Shown here one piece after another: positions 48,058 to 56,743 of a stretch of DNA of 64,000 nucleotides. The DNA comes from Mumia flava. Its GTDB lineage: Bacteria; Actinomycetota; Actinomycetes; Propionibacteriales; Nocardioidaceae. The stretch lies in assembly GCF_002797495.1 (NCBI RefSeq), contig NZ_PGEZ01000001.1:2965215-3029214 (forward strand), given 5' to 3'. Each line of letters opens with the position of its first letter. Positions within the stretch are counted from its first letter, which is position 1. The position numbers were made by a program, and so were the translations under genes. The notes beneath the pieces were generated by a model. That model did not search any database, was not told the origin of the DNA, and saw nothing but the letters and a program-made list of their open reading frames with translations.

Positions 48058-48291
48058 ACTTCTATGCGTGGCAGCACACTCGCTCAGACCCGCTCCCGCG
48101 TCGCGGTTGCTACTCGTCTCGGGACGCCGGAGGACGTCACCGAGGCCCGTCGCAATCACGCGGCCGCGAAGCTCGAGGACTACATCCGCCGCACGGTCGA
48201 CGCCGCGCCGCCGCTGACCGAGGCGCAACGTGACCGGCTCGCCGCCCTGCTCCGTCCGACGGCGAGCGGAGGTGATGCCGATGCTGCGTAG
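48052..48291 (+). CDS. Small phage protein (phiRv1-like early gene)
   Basis: 79 residues. The core TRLGTPEDVTEARRNHAAAKLEDYIRRTVDAAPPLTEAQRDRLAALL is a conserved pattern in actinobacterial prophage early regions. Its role is unknown. GTG 48052 is 6 nt from GGAGG; ATG 48064 is the alternative and would free the start from the hairpin stem but not the ribosome site. Confidence 0.75.
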   Translation: MPTSMRGSTLAQTRSRVAVATRLGTPEDVTEARRNHAAAKLEDYIRRTVDAAPPLTEAQRDRLAALLRPTASGGDADAA

Positions 48292-48598
48292 CCAACGAGG
48301 AGCCCGCCCACAGCTCTCGGGTGCCGGGGCGGGCCGTGAACTCGACAGCGGCGAAACCTCAAGTTCGCTTCACAGTCTACCCCTGACCGACGCCGAGGCG
48401 ATGCTGTCCGAGCCGTACCACGTGATTGTGCTGCGCCTCCAGCAGAGGAACGGCGTCTGGATGACCAAGACGTACCGCTCGTTGCCAGCCGCTGAGAAGG
48501 CCCTGCTGCGCGCCCGAGAGCGCGAGGCGGCGGTCTCGCTCTCGATCGCCCGGCTCGTCCACGTCGGAATCGTCGCGGTGGGTGGTGGTGACCGATGA
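48281..48598 (+). CDS. Hypothetical phage protein
   Basis: 105 residues from ATG 48281, which has GGAGGT at a good distance; the ATG at 48275 is too close to it. It contains LPLTDAEAMLSEPYHVIVLRLQQRNGVWMTKTYRSLPAAEKALLRAREREAAVSLSIARLV, a mixed alpha/beta domain. The function is unrecognised. It overlaps the preceding stop by 11 nt and the next start by ATGA. Confidence 0.6.
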   Translation: MLRSQRGARPQLSGAGAGRELDSGETSSSLHSLPLTDAEAMLSEPYHVIVLRLQQRNGVWMTKTYRSLPAAEKALLRAREREAAVSLSIARLVHVGIVAVGGGDR

Positions 48599-48978
48599 AC
48601 GCCCGTCGGAGCTGGGCTCGACGGATGATCGACAAGGCTCGCGGCGCCGTGCTGCCGCCGTACGGGTCGGAGGCGTGGTTGACGCTGCCCGATGGCGACC
48701 CGGTGAAGGTCGCCGCCGTGGTGGTCGCGGCCGAGGCGTGGGCGCAGTCCGGCGACACGCTCGCCGACGACCTGCGCGCCGAGGCCTACGCGCGTCGCGC
48801 CTCGGAGAAGGCGGCCGAGGACGCCGAGTACGCCGAGGCTCAGCGGGCACACCGCGAGCGCTGGGCGCCGGTCGCCCGGTCGACTGTGGTCCCGTTCGCC
48901 AAGCGACGCCGCCGCCAGCTCGAGGCAGCCGGGCCGCGGCCCGGTGACCACCCGGGAGGGGCGGTGGCGCCATGGTGA
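48595..48978 (+). CDS. Phage protein, DUF2742-like
   Basis: 127 residues. AWLTLPDGDPVKVAAVVVAAEAWAQSGDTLADDLRAEAYARRASEKAAEDAEYAEAQRAHRERWAP follows a pattern common to small mycobacterial prophage proteins of the phiRv1/phiRv2 type (the DUF2742 assignment is tentative). It is helical and charged, without catalytic motifs. It is coupled to both neighbours by overlaps. Confidence 0.65.
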   Translation: MNARRSWARRMIDKARGAVLPPYGSEAWLTLPDGDPVKVAAVVVAAEAWAQSGDTLADDLRAEAYARRASEKAAEDAEYAEAQRAHRERWAPVARSTVVPFAKRRRRQLEAAGPRPGDHPGGAVAPW

Positions 48979-50366
48979 GCGACGCGTGGGTGCCGGACCC
49001 GGTCGACAGCGCGAGCGTGCTCGCCGGGGCGCACGAGACGTTCCGTCGGTGGTTCGGGAATGAGTACGACGGTGACGCGCTCAACGCGATGCTGGCGACC
49101 GCGGCAGTGGAGCGGCTTGAGGGTGACCCGCTGTGGCTGCTGCTGATCTCGGGCTCGGGGAACGCGAAGACGGAGACGGCGCAGGCGCTCGACGGGGCCG
49201 GCGCGGTGGTGACGTCGACGATCAGCTCGCCGGGAGCGCTGCTGTCGGCGTCGCCGGCGAGGGAGAAGGCCAAGGACGCCACCGGTGGATTGCTGCGCAA
49301 GCTCGGCGAGCGTGGCGTGCTGGTGATCAAGGACGTGACCAGCGTGCTGTCGATGAATCGCGACATGCGCGCCGAGGTTCTGGGCGCGCTGCGCGAGGTC
49401 TACGACGGACGGTGGAGCCGCAACGTCGGGACCGACGGCGGCCGAACGCTGGACTGGCACGGGCGCCTCACGGTCGTCGGAGCGGTCACGACCGCCTGGG
49501 ACCGCGCGCACGACGTGGTCGCGGCGATGGGTGACCGGTTCGTGCTGCTGCGGATGGACTCGACGACGGGCCGGCAGGCCGCTGGCCGTCGCGCGATCGG
49601 GAACACCGGCCGCGAGGTGCCGATGCGATCCCAGCTCGCCGCGGCAGTCGGGGAGGTGCTGGCCGGCGTCGACCCGGGGCAGGCGGTCGACCTGAGCGAC
49701 GTCGAAACCGATCGGCTGCTCGCCGCGGCGGACCTGGTCACGCTCGCGCGCACCGGCGTCGAGTACGACTACCGCGGCGACGTCATCGACGCGCATGCGC
49801 CGGAGATGCCGACGAGGTTCGCCAAGCAGTTGGCGCAGGTGGTCCGCGGCGGGGTGGCGATCGGGATGGACCGACCCGACGCGGTCCGGCTCGCGATCCG
49901 ATGCGCTCGCGACTCGATGCCGCCGCTGCGGCTGGCGATCGTCGACGACGTCGCGGAACACCCGGATTCATCCACGGCAGACGTCCGCAAGCGGGTCAAC
50001 AAGCCGCGCAACACCGTCGACCGACAGCTCCAGGCGCTGCACATGCTGGGCGTGCTCGAGTGTGACGAGGAGGAGACCGAGTGGGCCGGTCGGCCCGCGA
50101 CACGGTGGTACTACCGACTCGCCGACGGCATCGACCCCGGCGCGCTCAACCCCCAATCAGTTCCAGATTTGTCAGTACCCACCCCTAGCCCCCATGAAGA
50201 GCGAGGGGAGAACGGGACTACGCCTCTCGCCCCTACTGACATTTCTGGAACTGATTCCGACCCGCCTGGTACGGGAGCGGCGAGGGCACGAGAGGTGGCG
50301 GATCGTCGGAACCGGGCCTCGCTCGACCTCGACGAGTACCTCGCCCGACGGAAGGCCTCGTCATGA
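48972..50366 (+). CDS. AAA ATPase with winged-helix C-terminal domain
   Basis: 464 residues. The N-terminal P-loop domain has SGSGNAKTE as a modified Walker A (lacking the usual GKT) and VLVIKDVTSVL as Walker B, then an arginine-rich MGDRFVLLRM. The C-terminal part (about 320-385) is a winged helix (STADVRKRVNKPRNTVDRQLQALHMLGVLE) followed by a disordered tail. The pattern is that of phage or plasmid replication or helicase-loader proteins of actinobacteria. A role in element replication is inferred. Confidence 0.7.
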   Translation: MVSDAWVPDPVDSASVLAGAHETFRRWFGNEYDGDALNAMLATAAVERLEGDPLWLLLISGSGNAKTETAQALDGAGAVVTSTISSPGALLSASPAREKAKDATGGLLRKLGERGVLVIKDVTSVLSMNRDMRAEVLGALREVYDGRWSRNVGTDGGRTLDWHGRLTVVGAVTTAWDRAHDVVAAMGDRFVLLRMDSTTGRQAAGRRAIGNTGREVPMRSQLAAAVGEVLAGVDPGQAVDLSDVETDRLLAAADLVTLARTGVEYDYRGDVIDAHAPEMPTRFAKQLAQVVRGGVAIGMDRPDAVRLAIRCARDSMPPLRLAIVDDVAEHPDSSTADVRKRVNKPRNTVDRQLQALHMLGVLECDEEETEWAGRPATRWYYRLADGIDPGALNPQSVPDLSVPTPSPHEERGENGTTPLAPTDISGTDSDPPGTGAARAREVADRRNRASLDLDEYLARRKASS

Positions 50367-50491
50367 CCGACCCGGGCGCCTGCTCTGGCTGTGGAGCAAG
50401 CCGCGGTGCGTGCAGCGGCAAGAAGCTCATCTCCGGTCGACCGTGCTGCGATGGCTGCTCCCACTCGTCGCCTGGGTCGTCCCGGCCATGA
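50363..50491 (+). CDS. 42-residue Cys-rich micro-protein
   Basis: A short frame starting in the ATPase stop (ATGA) and ending in the start of the next gene (ATGA), which strongly supports translation. It has six cysteines in 42 residues (CSGCGAS, GACSG, PCCDGCS), a zinc-knuckle-like arrangement. No family is recognised. Confidence 0.55.
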   Translation: MTDPGACSGCGASRGACSGKKLISGRPCCDGCSHSSPGSSRP

Positions 50492-50892
50492 CCGGGCGGC
50501 GCAACCCGCACCTGGTCGGGTTCGAGGGCCCCGCGGTGGTGGTGCCGGCGCGTGTTGCCGCGGTGCTGGAGCGGTATGCGGACCTGACGTCGCTGCGAGT
50601 GCGCACGCGCGGGGTGGATCCGGAGGCGTCTGCGGTGCTCGAGGCCCTGCGAGCGGCGGCGATGTCGTGGCGCGCTTCCGCTACCGGAAGCGCGGGCGAC
50701 ACGGAGGCGGAACCGGGCACAGACTCGCAGCAGTGGCTATCGACGACCGAGGCCGCACGGGTGATCGGAGTCTCGTCCCGGGCGATCCGCATGGCGATCG
50801 CCCGGGGCGGGATCCCGGCACAGAGCGTCGGGGATCGGTACCGCATCAGCCGCGAGGACGTGGAGCATTTCCGCGCAGGACGAGGAGACTGA
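50488..50892 (+). CDS. Excisionase-like HTH protein
   Basis: 134 residues. The N-terminal half is VVVPARVAAVLERYADLTSLRVRTRGVDPEASAVLEALR. The C-terminal half is a MerR/AlpA-type winged HTH: WLSTTEAARVIGVSSRAIRMAIARGGIPAQSVGDRYRISREDVEHF. Within an integrase-bearing element this fold is typical of excisionases. It could be the directionality factor or a regulator. Confidence 0.75.
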   Translation: MTGRRNPHLVGFEGPAVVVPARVAAVLERYADLTSLRVRTRGVDPEASAVLEALRAAAMSWRASATGSAGDTEAEPGTDSQQWLSTTEAARVIGVSSRAIRMAIARGGIPAQSVGDRYRISREDVEHFRAGRGD

Positions 50893-50894
50893 GG

Positions 50895-51530
50895 ATGGAC
50901 GCAACGCACATCGAGACCGCTCGCTACTGGCGCGGCAAGTTCGACGAGACCGTCGAGGGGATCCGCAGGGACCGGGCCCTGAGCGACGAGGGGCGCCGCG
51001 TACGGATGGCGCAGGCGTATCTCGAGGCCGCCGACAAGATCGACGCAGCACGCACCAAGCACGAGGCCGCGGTCGCGGACCGTCGGCGCAAGCTGGAGGC
51101 GTCCCTGTTCGGGAGCCAGGGGAGCGCCGACCCCTCATCGGCCATCTCCTACCGGGATGCCCTGGACCGGGTCGACGCCCTGCCCCGAGGCGAGCAGGGC
51201 GAACGCCAGAGCAGCAAGCTGTTCGACCGGGCCGTCATGACCGGGGACGAGCAGCTCCAGCGCGCACTGCTGTTCCGCGGCTGGCGTGAGGGTTGGGACG
51301 ACGTCGTCAACGGGTACATCGCGCAGCGTCCGGGCGCTCAGGACTCTCTGCGTGAGCTCGGCGGACTGATCGAGGCTGCCGACTCGCGGGAAGGTCGACT
51401 CGGCATCACTGCGGCGTTCCGCGTTCCGAAGCCGACCGAGCTGGGCTCGAGGTCGCGCTCGCAGATCGAGGCGTTGGCCGAAGACGACGCTCGATCGCCG
51501 AAGTCCGGTCCGCGGTACGTCGCTATCTGA
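50895..51530 (+). CDS. Hypothetical phage protein, helical
   Basis: 211 residues. The N-terminal coiled-coil-like region (HIETARYWRGKFDETVEGIRRD ... KIDAARTKHEAAVADRRRKLEASLFG) precedes an alpha-helical domain (YRDALDRVDALPRGEQGERQSSKLFDRAVMTGDEQLQRALLFRGWREGWDDVVNGYI). It might be a scaffold or head-tail protein by position before the tape-measure gene, but there is no sequence support. GAGG precedes the ATG. Confidence 0.6.
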   Translation: MDATHIETARYWRGKFDETVEGIRRDRALSDEGRRVRMAQAYLEAADKIDAARTKHEAAVADRRRKLEASLFGSQGSADPSSAISYRDALDRVDALPRGEQGERQSSKLFDRAVMTGDEQLQRALLFRGWREGWDDVVNGYIAQRPGAQDSLRELGGLIEAADSREGRLGITAAFRVPKPTELGSRSRSQIEALAEDDARSPKSGPRYVAI

Positions 51531-51639
51531 CTCGAGCGGGCGCGGGACCTGGGGGCATGCCCTCCCCACCCCCTCAAGTCGCCCCCTCTCGGCATAGCGA
51601 TCTCTCTCCCCGCCAGAAAAACGAACCTCAGGAGGAGCC

Positions 51640-51861
51640 GTGACCATCCTCGAAGCCGCCGAGTCCGGCGACCGTCTCGCACTGCTGGCAGCGATGCGTG
51701 GGCGACTCGCGGGTGCGATCGACGACCCAGCGACGCCGCCCTACGCACTCTCGAGCCTCTGCAAGGAGCTGCTGGCGCTTGACCGTGAGTGCCGCGCGGA
51801 GTCCGAGCCAGCACTGCCGTCCCTGCAAGCGGTTCGCACCTTCGATCCGGAGGCGATCTGA
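51640..51861 (+). CDS. Small phage protein resembling terminase-small-subunit-associated proteins
   Basis: 73 residues, GTG start after AGGAGGAG. TILEAAESGDRLALLAAMRGRLAGAIDDPATPPYALSSLCKELLALDREC follows the pattern of short helical proteins located near packaging genes of actinobacterial phages. No large terminase follows here. It overlaps the next start (TGATG). Confidence 0.6.
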   Translation: MTILEAAESGDRLALLAAMRGRLAGAIDDPATPPYALSSLCKELLALDRECRAESEPALPSLQAVRTFDPEAI

Positions 51862-52265
51862 TGGCGCCGCCCCTGAAATCTCCGTGTGTGAAAGTCGCTA
51901 TGCCGGGAGGGGACGACGTCGACCGGGGGCAGGGGGTACCCGGCCACCCCGTCCCGACACCGCAGCCCTCGTGGATCGTGGTGGCGATCAGTCGAGTGGT
52001 CACTCAGCAGGCTGCCGGCAAGCTGTGGCCCTGCATCCACCTCGAGGTCGATCGGTCGCGGGTCGGTGCCGTCGTCCTCGGAGAGTCGGCACTGCTGTGC
52101 GCGACCTGCACCGGCGAGCTCGGAGACAACCGGCTGGAGGCCTGCTCGAGGTGCGGCAAGAGCCGCCGCGCGCTGACGCCGGTCCTGTTCGACGCCTCGC
52201 CGACGATCCGTGTCGTCGCCGGCGTGTGCACGTCCTGCTTCGAAGGAGGCTCCAATGGCCGTTGA
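51861..52265 (+). CDS. Zinc-ribbon phage protein
   Basis: 134 residues. A Pro/Gly-rich N-terminus leads into a domain with LLCATCTGELGDNRLEACSRCGKSRRA and a later CTSCFEG, so three CxxC pairs can bind zinc. The function is unrecognised. Its end overlaps the tape-measure start by 11 nt, and the tape-measure ribosome site lies within it. Confidence 0.6.
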   Translation: MAPPLKSPCVKVAMPGGDDVDRGQGVPGHPVPTPQPSWIVVAISRVVTQQAAGKLWPCIHLEVDRSRVGAVVLGESALLCATCTGELGDNRLEACSRCGKSRRALTPVLFDASPTIRVVAGVCTSCFEGGSNGR

Positions 52266-54885
52266 GCTTGCAACCGCGTACGTCTCGCTGGTCCCATCCA
52301 CCCGTGGGATGGGGGCGGGGATCGTCAAGAGCCTCAAGGGCTCCGAGCGCACCCTTGAGAAGTCCGGCAGCAACCTCGGCGGCCGGGTCAAGGCCGGGTT
52401 CGGGAAGGCACTCAAGGCCGGCGCGCTCGGGGCGTCGATCGTCGGCGCGCTGACGGTCAAGAAGGGCCTCGACCGTGCGCTCGGCATCGAGGAGGCGCAG
52501 GCCAAGCTGCGCGGCCTCGGGCACGACGCCGAGTCGATCCAGACCATCATGGAGTCGGCGCTCAAGTCGGTGCAGGGGACGGCGTTCGGCCTCGACGCTG
52601 CGGCGACTACGGCGGCCGGTGCGGTCGCGGCCGGCATCAAGCCGGGCCAGGAGCTGACGAAGTACCTGACGGCCGCCGCCGACGCCGCGACGATCGCCGG
52701 GGTCGACGTCGCCGAGATGGGCTCCATCTTCAACAAGGTGGAGTCGAACACCGTCGCCTACACCGACGACCTCCAGCAGCTCGCCGACCGCGGCATCCCG
52801 ATCTTCCAGTGGCTCCGCGACGAGTTCGACGTGTCGGCCAAGGGCCTTCGGAAGATGGTCGAGGGCGGCGAGGTCGACTCGGACACGTTCCGCAAGGTCA
52901 TCACCGACAACATCGGCGGCGCTGCGCAGGAGTCGGGCAAGACGACCACCGGCGCGTGGAAGAACCTCCTCGCTTCCCTGGGTCGCGTCGGGGCGAACCT
53001 GCTGTCCGGCCTGCTGCCAGACATCCGCGGCGGCTTCGGGAGCATCACCGAAGCGCTCGGCCCCGTCGAGGCGAAGGCCAAGGACTTCGGGGCTGCGCTC
53101 GGGGCCGGCATCGACTTCGTGGTGCCCAAGATCCAGGCGCTGACCCGGTTCGTCCGCGAGAACGCCGACGTCATCACCATCGTCGGCGGCGCGATCCTCG
53201 GCGCGGCAGCCGCGATCAAGACGATCACGACCGTCACGAAGCTGTGGGCTGCCGCTCAGGCGTTGCTGAACGCGCAGTGGCTCGCGAACCCCATCGGCAT
53301 CATCATCGTGGCCGTGGCTGCGCTCGCAGCGGCCTTCGTCGTCGCCTACAGGCGCTCCAAGACGTTCCGCACGATCGTCGACAAGGCCTGGGCGGGCATC
53401 AAGAAGGCGATCTCGATCGCGTGGAAGATCATCAGCCCGATCCTCAAGGCGTACTGGGCGTACCTGACCAAGGTGCTGATCCCGGTGATCGTGTTCCTGT
53501 GGAAGAACGTCGTGAAGCCGGTGTTCGCCTTCATCTGGAAGGCGATCAAGAAGGCCTGGGAGTACATCAAGCCGCGTCTCGAGGCGTGGTGGAAGTTCAC
53601 GACCGACGTCCTCATTCCGGCGATCCGGCAGCTGTGGCGCGACGTCATCAAGCCGGTGTTCGGGTCGATCTGGAAGGCCATCAAGTCGGCCTGGACCGAC
53701 CGCATCAAGCCGGTGTTCGAGGCGGTGCGGGACTTCGTGAAGGACACCCTGCCGACCGTGTTCAAGCGCGGCATCGACGCGGTGAAGCGGCAGTGGGACC
53801 GGCTCAAGAACACCGCCAAGGCGCCCGTCCGGTTCGTCATCGACACGATCTGGAACAACGGCCTGCGCAAGCTCATCGGCGCGATCCCCGGGGTCGACAC
53901 CCCGGATCGGGTCAACGTCGGCTTCCGGCGCGGCGGCTACACCGGCAACGGTCACCCCTCGCAGGTCGCCGGCGTCGTGCACGGTCGCGAGTGGGTCATC
54001 CCCGCCGACGCGACGCGCCGCCTGATGCGCGACCGGGGGCCGGGCTTCCTGCGCGCCCTGAACGGCTACCGCAACGGCGGCTACGTCTGGCCTGCGACGG
54101 GCGGCGTGACGCGCCACAGCGGCTACCCGTGGGCGACCTGGGCGGGCGACATCAACGAGCCCGGCGCCGGCGACTACGGCAACCCCGTGCGCGCCTACAT
54201 GGACGGCGTGGTCGCCTCGACGGCGAAGCTCGGCACGTCGTACGGCTGGCACGTCCGCATGAACCACCCGGGCAACGGTTCGACGCTGTACGCGCACCTG
54301 TCCGACATCCTCGTCAGTGCAGGCCAGCGGCTAAGCGCCGGCGACCTCCTCGGCCGGGTCGGCTCGACGGGCAACAGCTCGGGGCCGCACCTGCACTTCG
54401 AGATCCTCGGCGGCCGCGCTCCCGAGGTGTCCTCGAGCAGCGGCGGCAACAGCTCGTGGCTGTCGGTCATCGGCAACGTGAAGGACTTCCTCTCGGACGT
54501 CCCGGACTGGCTGTCGACGGTGAAGGGCTACGGCGGCACCTGGGGCACGGTGCTCAACAGCGCCGTGCGCAGCGTCGGGTCCGACCTCATCCAGTGGGTG
54601 AACGACAAGATCCCGAACCGCTTCCTGCCCGACAACCCGATCCCCGACCTGTTCGACAACGGCGGGATGCTGACGGGCTTCGGCGTGAACCGCACGGGAC
54701 GCCCCGAGCCGGTGCTGACCGACCGTCAGTGGGATGCGGTCGAGCGGCACCTTCCGCTCGGTGCAGGCATGAGCGATGCCCGTGTGATGCGTCTGTTCCG
54801 CGAGGCGCTGCGTGAGGGCTCGTACGAAGGCACACGAGACGGCCTGGTCGACGCCAGCCGGGGAGCACGGAGGCAGGGCCGATGA
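52255..54885 (+). CDS. Phage tape-measure protein with M23 peptidase domain
   Basis: 876 residues. Tape-measure proteins set tail length and sit in the tail tube. The start is VELATAYVSLVPSTRGMGAGI, typical of actinobacteriophage minor tail proteins. Two hydrophobic segments (about 318-340 and 365-390) and Trp-rich repeats (KAIKKAWEYIKP, WKAIKSAWTDRIKP) follow. An M23/LytM peptidase domain lies at about 610-730, with the first His and Asp in HSGYPWATWAGD and HLHF. It would loosen peptidoglycan at infection. It is the only clear structural gene in the element, yet it is intact. Confidence 0.9.
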   Translation: MAVELATAYVSLVPSTRGMGAGIVKSLKGSERTLEKSGSNLGGRVKAGFGKALKAGALGASIVGALTVKKGLDRALGIEEAQAKLRGLGHDAESIQTIMESALKSVQGTAFGLDAAATTAAGAVAAGIKPGQELTKYLTAAADAATIAGVDVAEMGSIFNKVESNTVAYTDDLQQLADRGIPIFQWLRDEFDVSAKGLRKMVEGGEVDSDTFRKVITDNIGGAAQESGKTTTGAWKNLLASLGRVGANLLSGLLPDIRGGFGSITEALGPVEAKAKDFGAALGAGIDFVVPKIQALTRFVRENADVITIVGGAILGAAAAIKTITTVTKLWAAAQALLNAQWLANPIGIIIVAVAALAAAFVVAYRRSKTFRTIVDKAWAGIKKAISIAWKIISPILKAYWAYLTKVLIPVIVFLWKNVVKPVFAFIWKAIKKAWEYIKPRLEAWWKFTTDVLIPAIRQLWRDVIKPVFGSIWKAIKSAWTDRIKPVFEAVRDFVKDTLPTVFKRGIDAVKRQWDRLKNTAKAPVRFVIDTIWNNGLRKLIGAIPGVDTPDRVNVGFRRGGYTGNGHPSQVAGVVHGREWVIPADATRRLMRDRGPGFLRALNGYRNGGYVWPATGGVTRHSGYPWATWAGDINEPGAGDYGNPVRAYMDGVVASTAKLGTSYGWHVRMNHPGNGSTLYAHLSDILVSAGQRLSAGDLLGRVGSTGNSSGPHLHFEILGGRAPEVSSSSGGNSSWLSVIGNVKDFLSDVPDWLSTVKGYGGTWGTVLNSAVRSVGSDLIQWVNDKIPNRFLPDNPIPDLFDNGGMLTGFGVNRTGRPEPVLTDRQWDAVERHLPLGAGMSDARVMRLFREALREGSYEGTRDGLVDASRGARRQGR

Positions 54886-54955
54886 TCCGTTACCCGCGGG
54901 TCGCGTTCGGTGCGCCTCCGGGAACTCGGGCGAGCAGTTCGCCATGCTTCCGGGC

Positions 54956-55846
54956 ATGTCTTCGGTAGACCCGAACTGGCTTCCCTCCACGCTCGCGCAG
55001 TCGACGGCGGCATTGGTCGCAATCGTCGGTGGCTTCCTCGTGGGCCGCCTGGTGTCGCTGGCCGGTGAAGCCACGGCCCTCGCGCACCGACTTGATGAGC
55101 TCGACGAGCGCCGTCGACTGCGGGCAGCCGCCCTGCTGGAGGTCCACCGTGAACGACTCGACGTCAGTGAGCAATGGTTTCGCGAGCACCACCTTGAGGA
55201 CTTCGTCCGAGCCGAAGGCGCAGTGGATGTCGACGCTGCGGTCGAGAGCTTCATCCCGCTCGGTAGCAGCGCCGCCGAGATGCGCCCGTACGCGGCCACG
55301 CTGGCTGATGCTGTTCGCGAAGCGTTCGACCTCATCAGGCAGCTCTACCCTGCACCGAAGCTCCCTCCACGCAAGTTTCCGCATGCCGTAGACGAACTGG
55401 CCGGCGTCCCACAGGACGTTTACGAACAGGTGGCCGGGCGTCTGATCGACCAGCGGAGGTCGCGGGTGTTGCCGTTTCAGGCCATGATCTCCTCGCCAAG
55501 GGGTGACGTGATCTACCGGAGACAGGATGCGCGGATCGCACGCGAGGAGGAGTTGCGCGCAGAGGTGACGATGCTCGAAGCGGAGCGTGTCCTATTGGAT
55601 GACCAACGCTCTAGGATGGCTCGACCGGAAGGCGTGCGCGGTGGCCTCATCGTCCTCGGCTTGTTCGCCGCGCTGGGCGTTGTCTTCCCAATGATCGTGA
55701 TGAGCCTGCGGCCGGTTCCTTCGGGGCCTGGCGTCCGAGTCTCGCTGATCCTCGCCTTCGTAGTGGGCTTCGTTGCCCTCACCGGCTACATGGTGAGCCA
55801 GGTCCGAACGCTTCGAACGCGGGCAGCGCCGGCAACCGCGGATTGA
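54956..55846 (+). CDS. Element cargo membrane protein, unrecognised
   Basis: 296 residues (ATG 54956; ATG 54944 also possible). An N-terminal TM (about 12-33: STAALVAIVGGFLVGRLVS) is followed by a ~200-residue cytoplasmic region with coiled-coil stretches and then two C-terminal TM helices (about 230-250 and 265-285). It is not a known phage structural or lysis type. Base composition is lower in GC than the tape-measure gene. The position beside a TAC operon makes a defence or superinfection-exclusion role possible. Confidence 0.6.
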   Translation: MSSVDPNWLPSTLAQSTAALVAIVGGFLVGRLVSLAGEATALAHRLDELDERRRLRAAALLEVHRERLDVSEQWFREHHLEDFVRAEGAVDVDAAVESFIPLGSSAAEMRPYAATLADAVREAFDLIRQLYPAPKLPPRKFPHAVDELAGVPQDVYEQVAGRLIDQRRSRVLPFQAMISSPRGDVIYRRQDARIAREEELRAEVTMLEAERVLLDDQRSRMARPEGVRGGLIVLGLFAALGVVFPMIVMSLRPVPSGPGVRVSLILAFVVGFVALTGYMVSQVRTLRTRAAPATAD

Positions 55847-55871
55847 GGTGGCTCCTGCGACTCGAACTGCC

Positions 55872-55886
55872 TCGCGTCCGACGCGA
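55872..55886. promoter_or_regulatory. Palindrome and -10 upstream of the TAC operon
   Basis: TCGCGT-CCG-ACGCGA is a perfect inverted repeat. A TAAGGT (55893-55898) just downstream fits a -10, and GTCACG repeats follow it. HigA-type antitoxins repress their own operons through such sites. Confidence 0.45.
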
Positions 55887-55968
55887 ACCCGCTAAGGTCA
55901 CGGTCACGTCACGGAGGGCCGCGCCCCTCATCCAGAAGTTGAAAAAGCCGGCCCGATGGAGTTAAGTT

Positions 55969-56361
55969 TTGTCTACAGTGCAACCTCATGAGGTCCTCGA
56001 GCGAGGGGCCAAGGGGCAAGTGGTTGCGCTGAAGGAGTCGAAAGGTCGATGTCCGGCAAGGGAGTTCCTCGCCAGGTTGGACAAGCAGGCGAAAGGGCAG
56101 TTTCGTGCTGCGTTTCAGAGGTTAGTGACGACGGGGACGCTCAAGTCGCCCGAGCGGTACCGGCGACTCGAGGTCCCAGGCAAGCCGCCAGTGTTCGAGA
56201 TCAAGGCGCCAGCCGGCCCCGGATGGCGCCTGTACGTCATCCGCGAGGGCGACATCTGGATCGCTACGCACGGGGCGAAGAAGCCATCCGATCGGAAGGT
56301 AGCGCGCGAGGCCGACCGCGCCAGGACCATGCACAGGGAGTGTTGGAATGGGCACGTTTGA
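55969..56361 (+). CDS. higB: HigB/RelE-type toxin of a TAC system
   Basis: 130 residues from TTG 55969 (GTG 55978 is an alternative). The RelE-fold pattern is visible: CPAREFLARLDKQAKGQFRAAFQRLVTTGTLKSPERYRRLEVPGKPPVFEIKAPAGPGWRLYVIREGDIWIATHGAKKPSDRKVAREADRA. Such toxins cleave mRNA at the ribosome. The gene precedes its antitoxin and overlaps it by 14 nt, the HigBA order. A short 11-codon frame begins at the ATG at 55955 and overlaps its start. Confidence 0.82.
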   Translation: MSTVQPHEVLERGAKGQVVALKESKGRCPAREFLARLDKQAKGQFRAAFQRLVTTGTLKSPERYRRLEVPGKPPVFEIKAPAGPGWRLYVIREGDIWIATHGAKKPSDRKVAREADRARTMHRECWNGHV

Positions 56362-56743
56362 TTGGTACGAGGACGACGACGAGAGCCGTCGGATCCTTGC
56401 CGAGGAGACCCTCGTGCTCGATGTCGCTGAGGAGATGCAGGACGCAATCGAGAGGCGGGACTGCTCCCGGCAGGACCTTGCCCGGGCAATCGGCGTCTCG
56501 CCATCCGAGCTTAGCCAGCGCCTCAGTGGGAAGCGGAATCTGACCTTACGGAGCCTTGCCTGCATGGCCGACGCGCTTGACTATGACGTTCAGCTTGGGC
56601 TCATTGATCGACGCGCCTCCGTGACGCCCCTCCCGCGGCTCACTCAGCGACAGGGCGCATGGGCGGGAGATCGTCGGAACTACAATCGGACAGCCCCGCA
56701 TCTTCGGGCGGTATCCTCGGACTCGAATTCGGGGGCCGCGTGA
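56348..56743 (+). CDS. higA: HigA-type XRE antitoxin with C-terminal extension
   Basis: 131 residues. The HTH occupies about 38-82 (SRQDLARAIGVSPSELSQRLSGKRNLTLRSLACMADAL). Residues 88-131 are an unstructured tail with Trp105 and Tyr112. In the M. tuberculosis TAC system the antitoxin has a similar C-terminal 'chaperone addiction' tail that the SecB-like partner must bind. The stop overlaps the chaperone start (GTGA). Confidence 0.83.
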   Translation: MGTFDWYEDDDESRRILAEETLVLDVAEEMQDAIERRDCSRQDLARAIGVSPSELSQRLSGKRNLTLRSLACMADALDYDVQLGLIDRRASVTPLPRLTQRQGAWAGDRRNYNRTAPHLRAVSSDSNSGAA

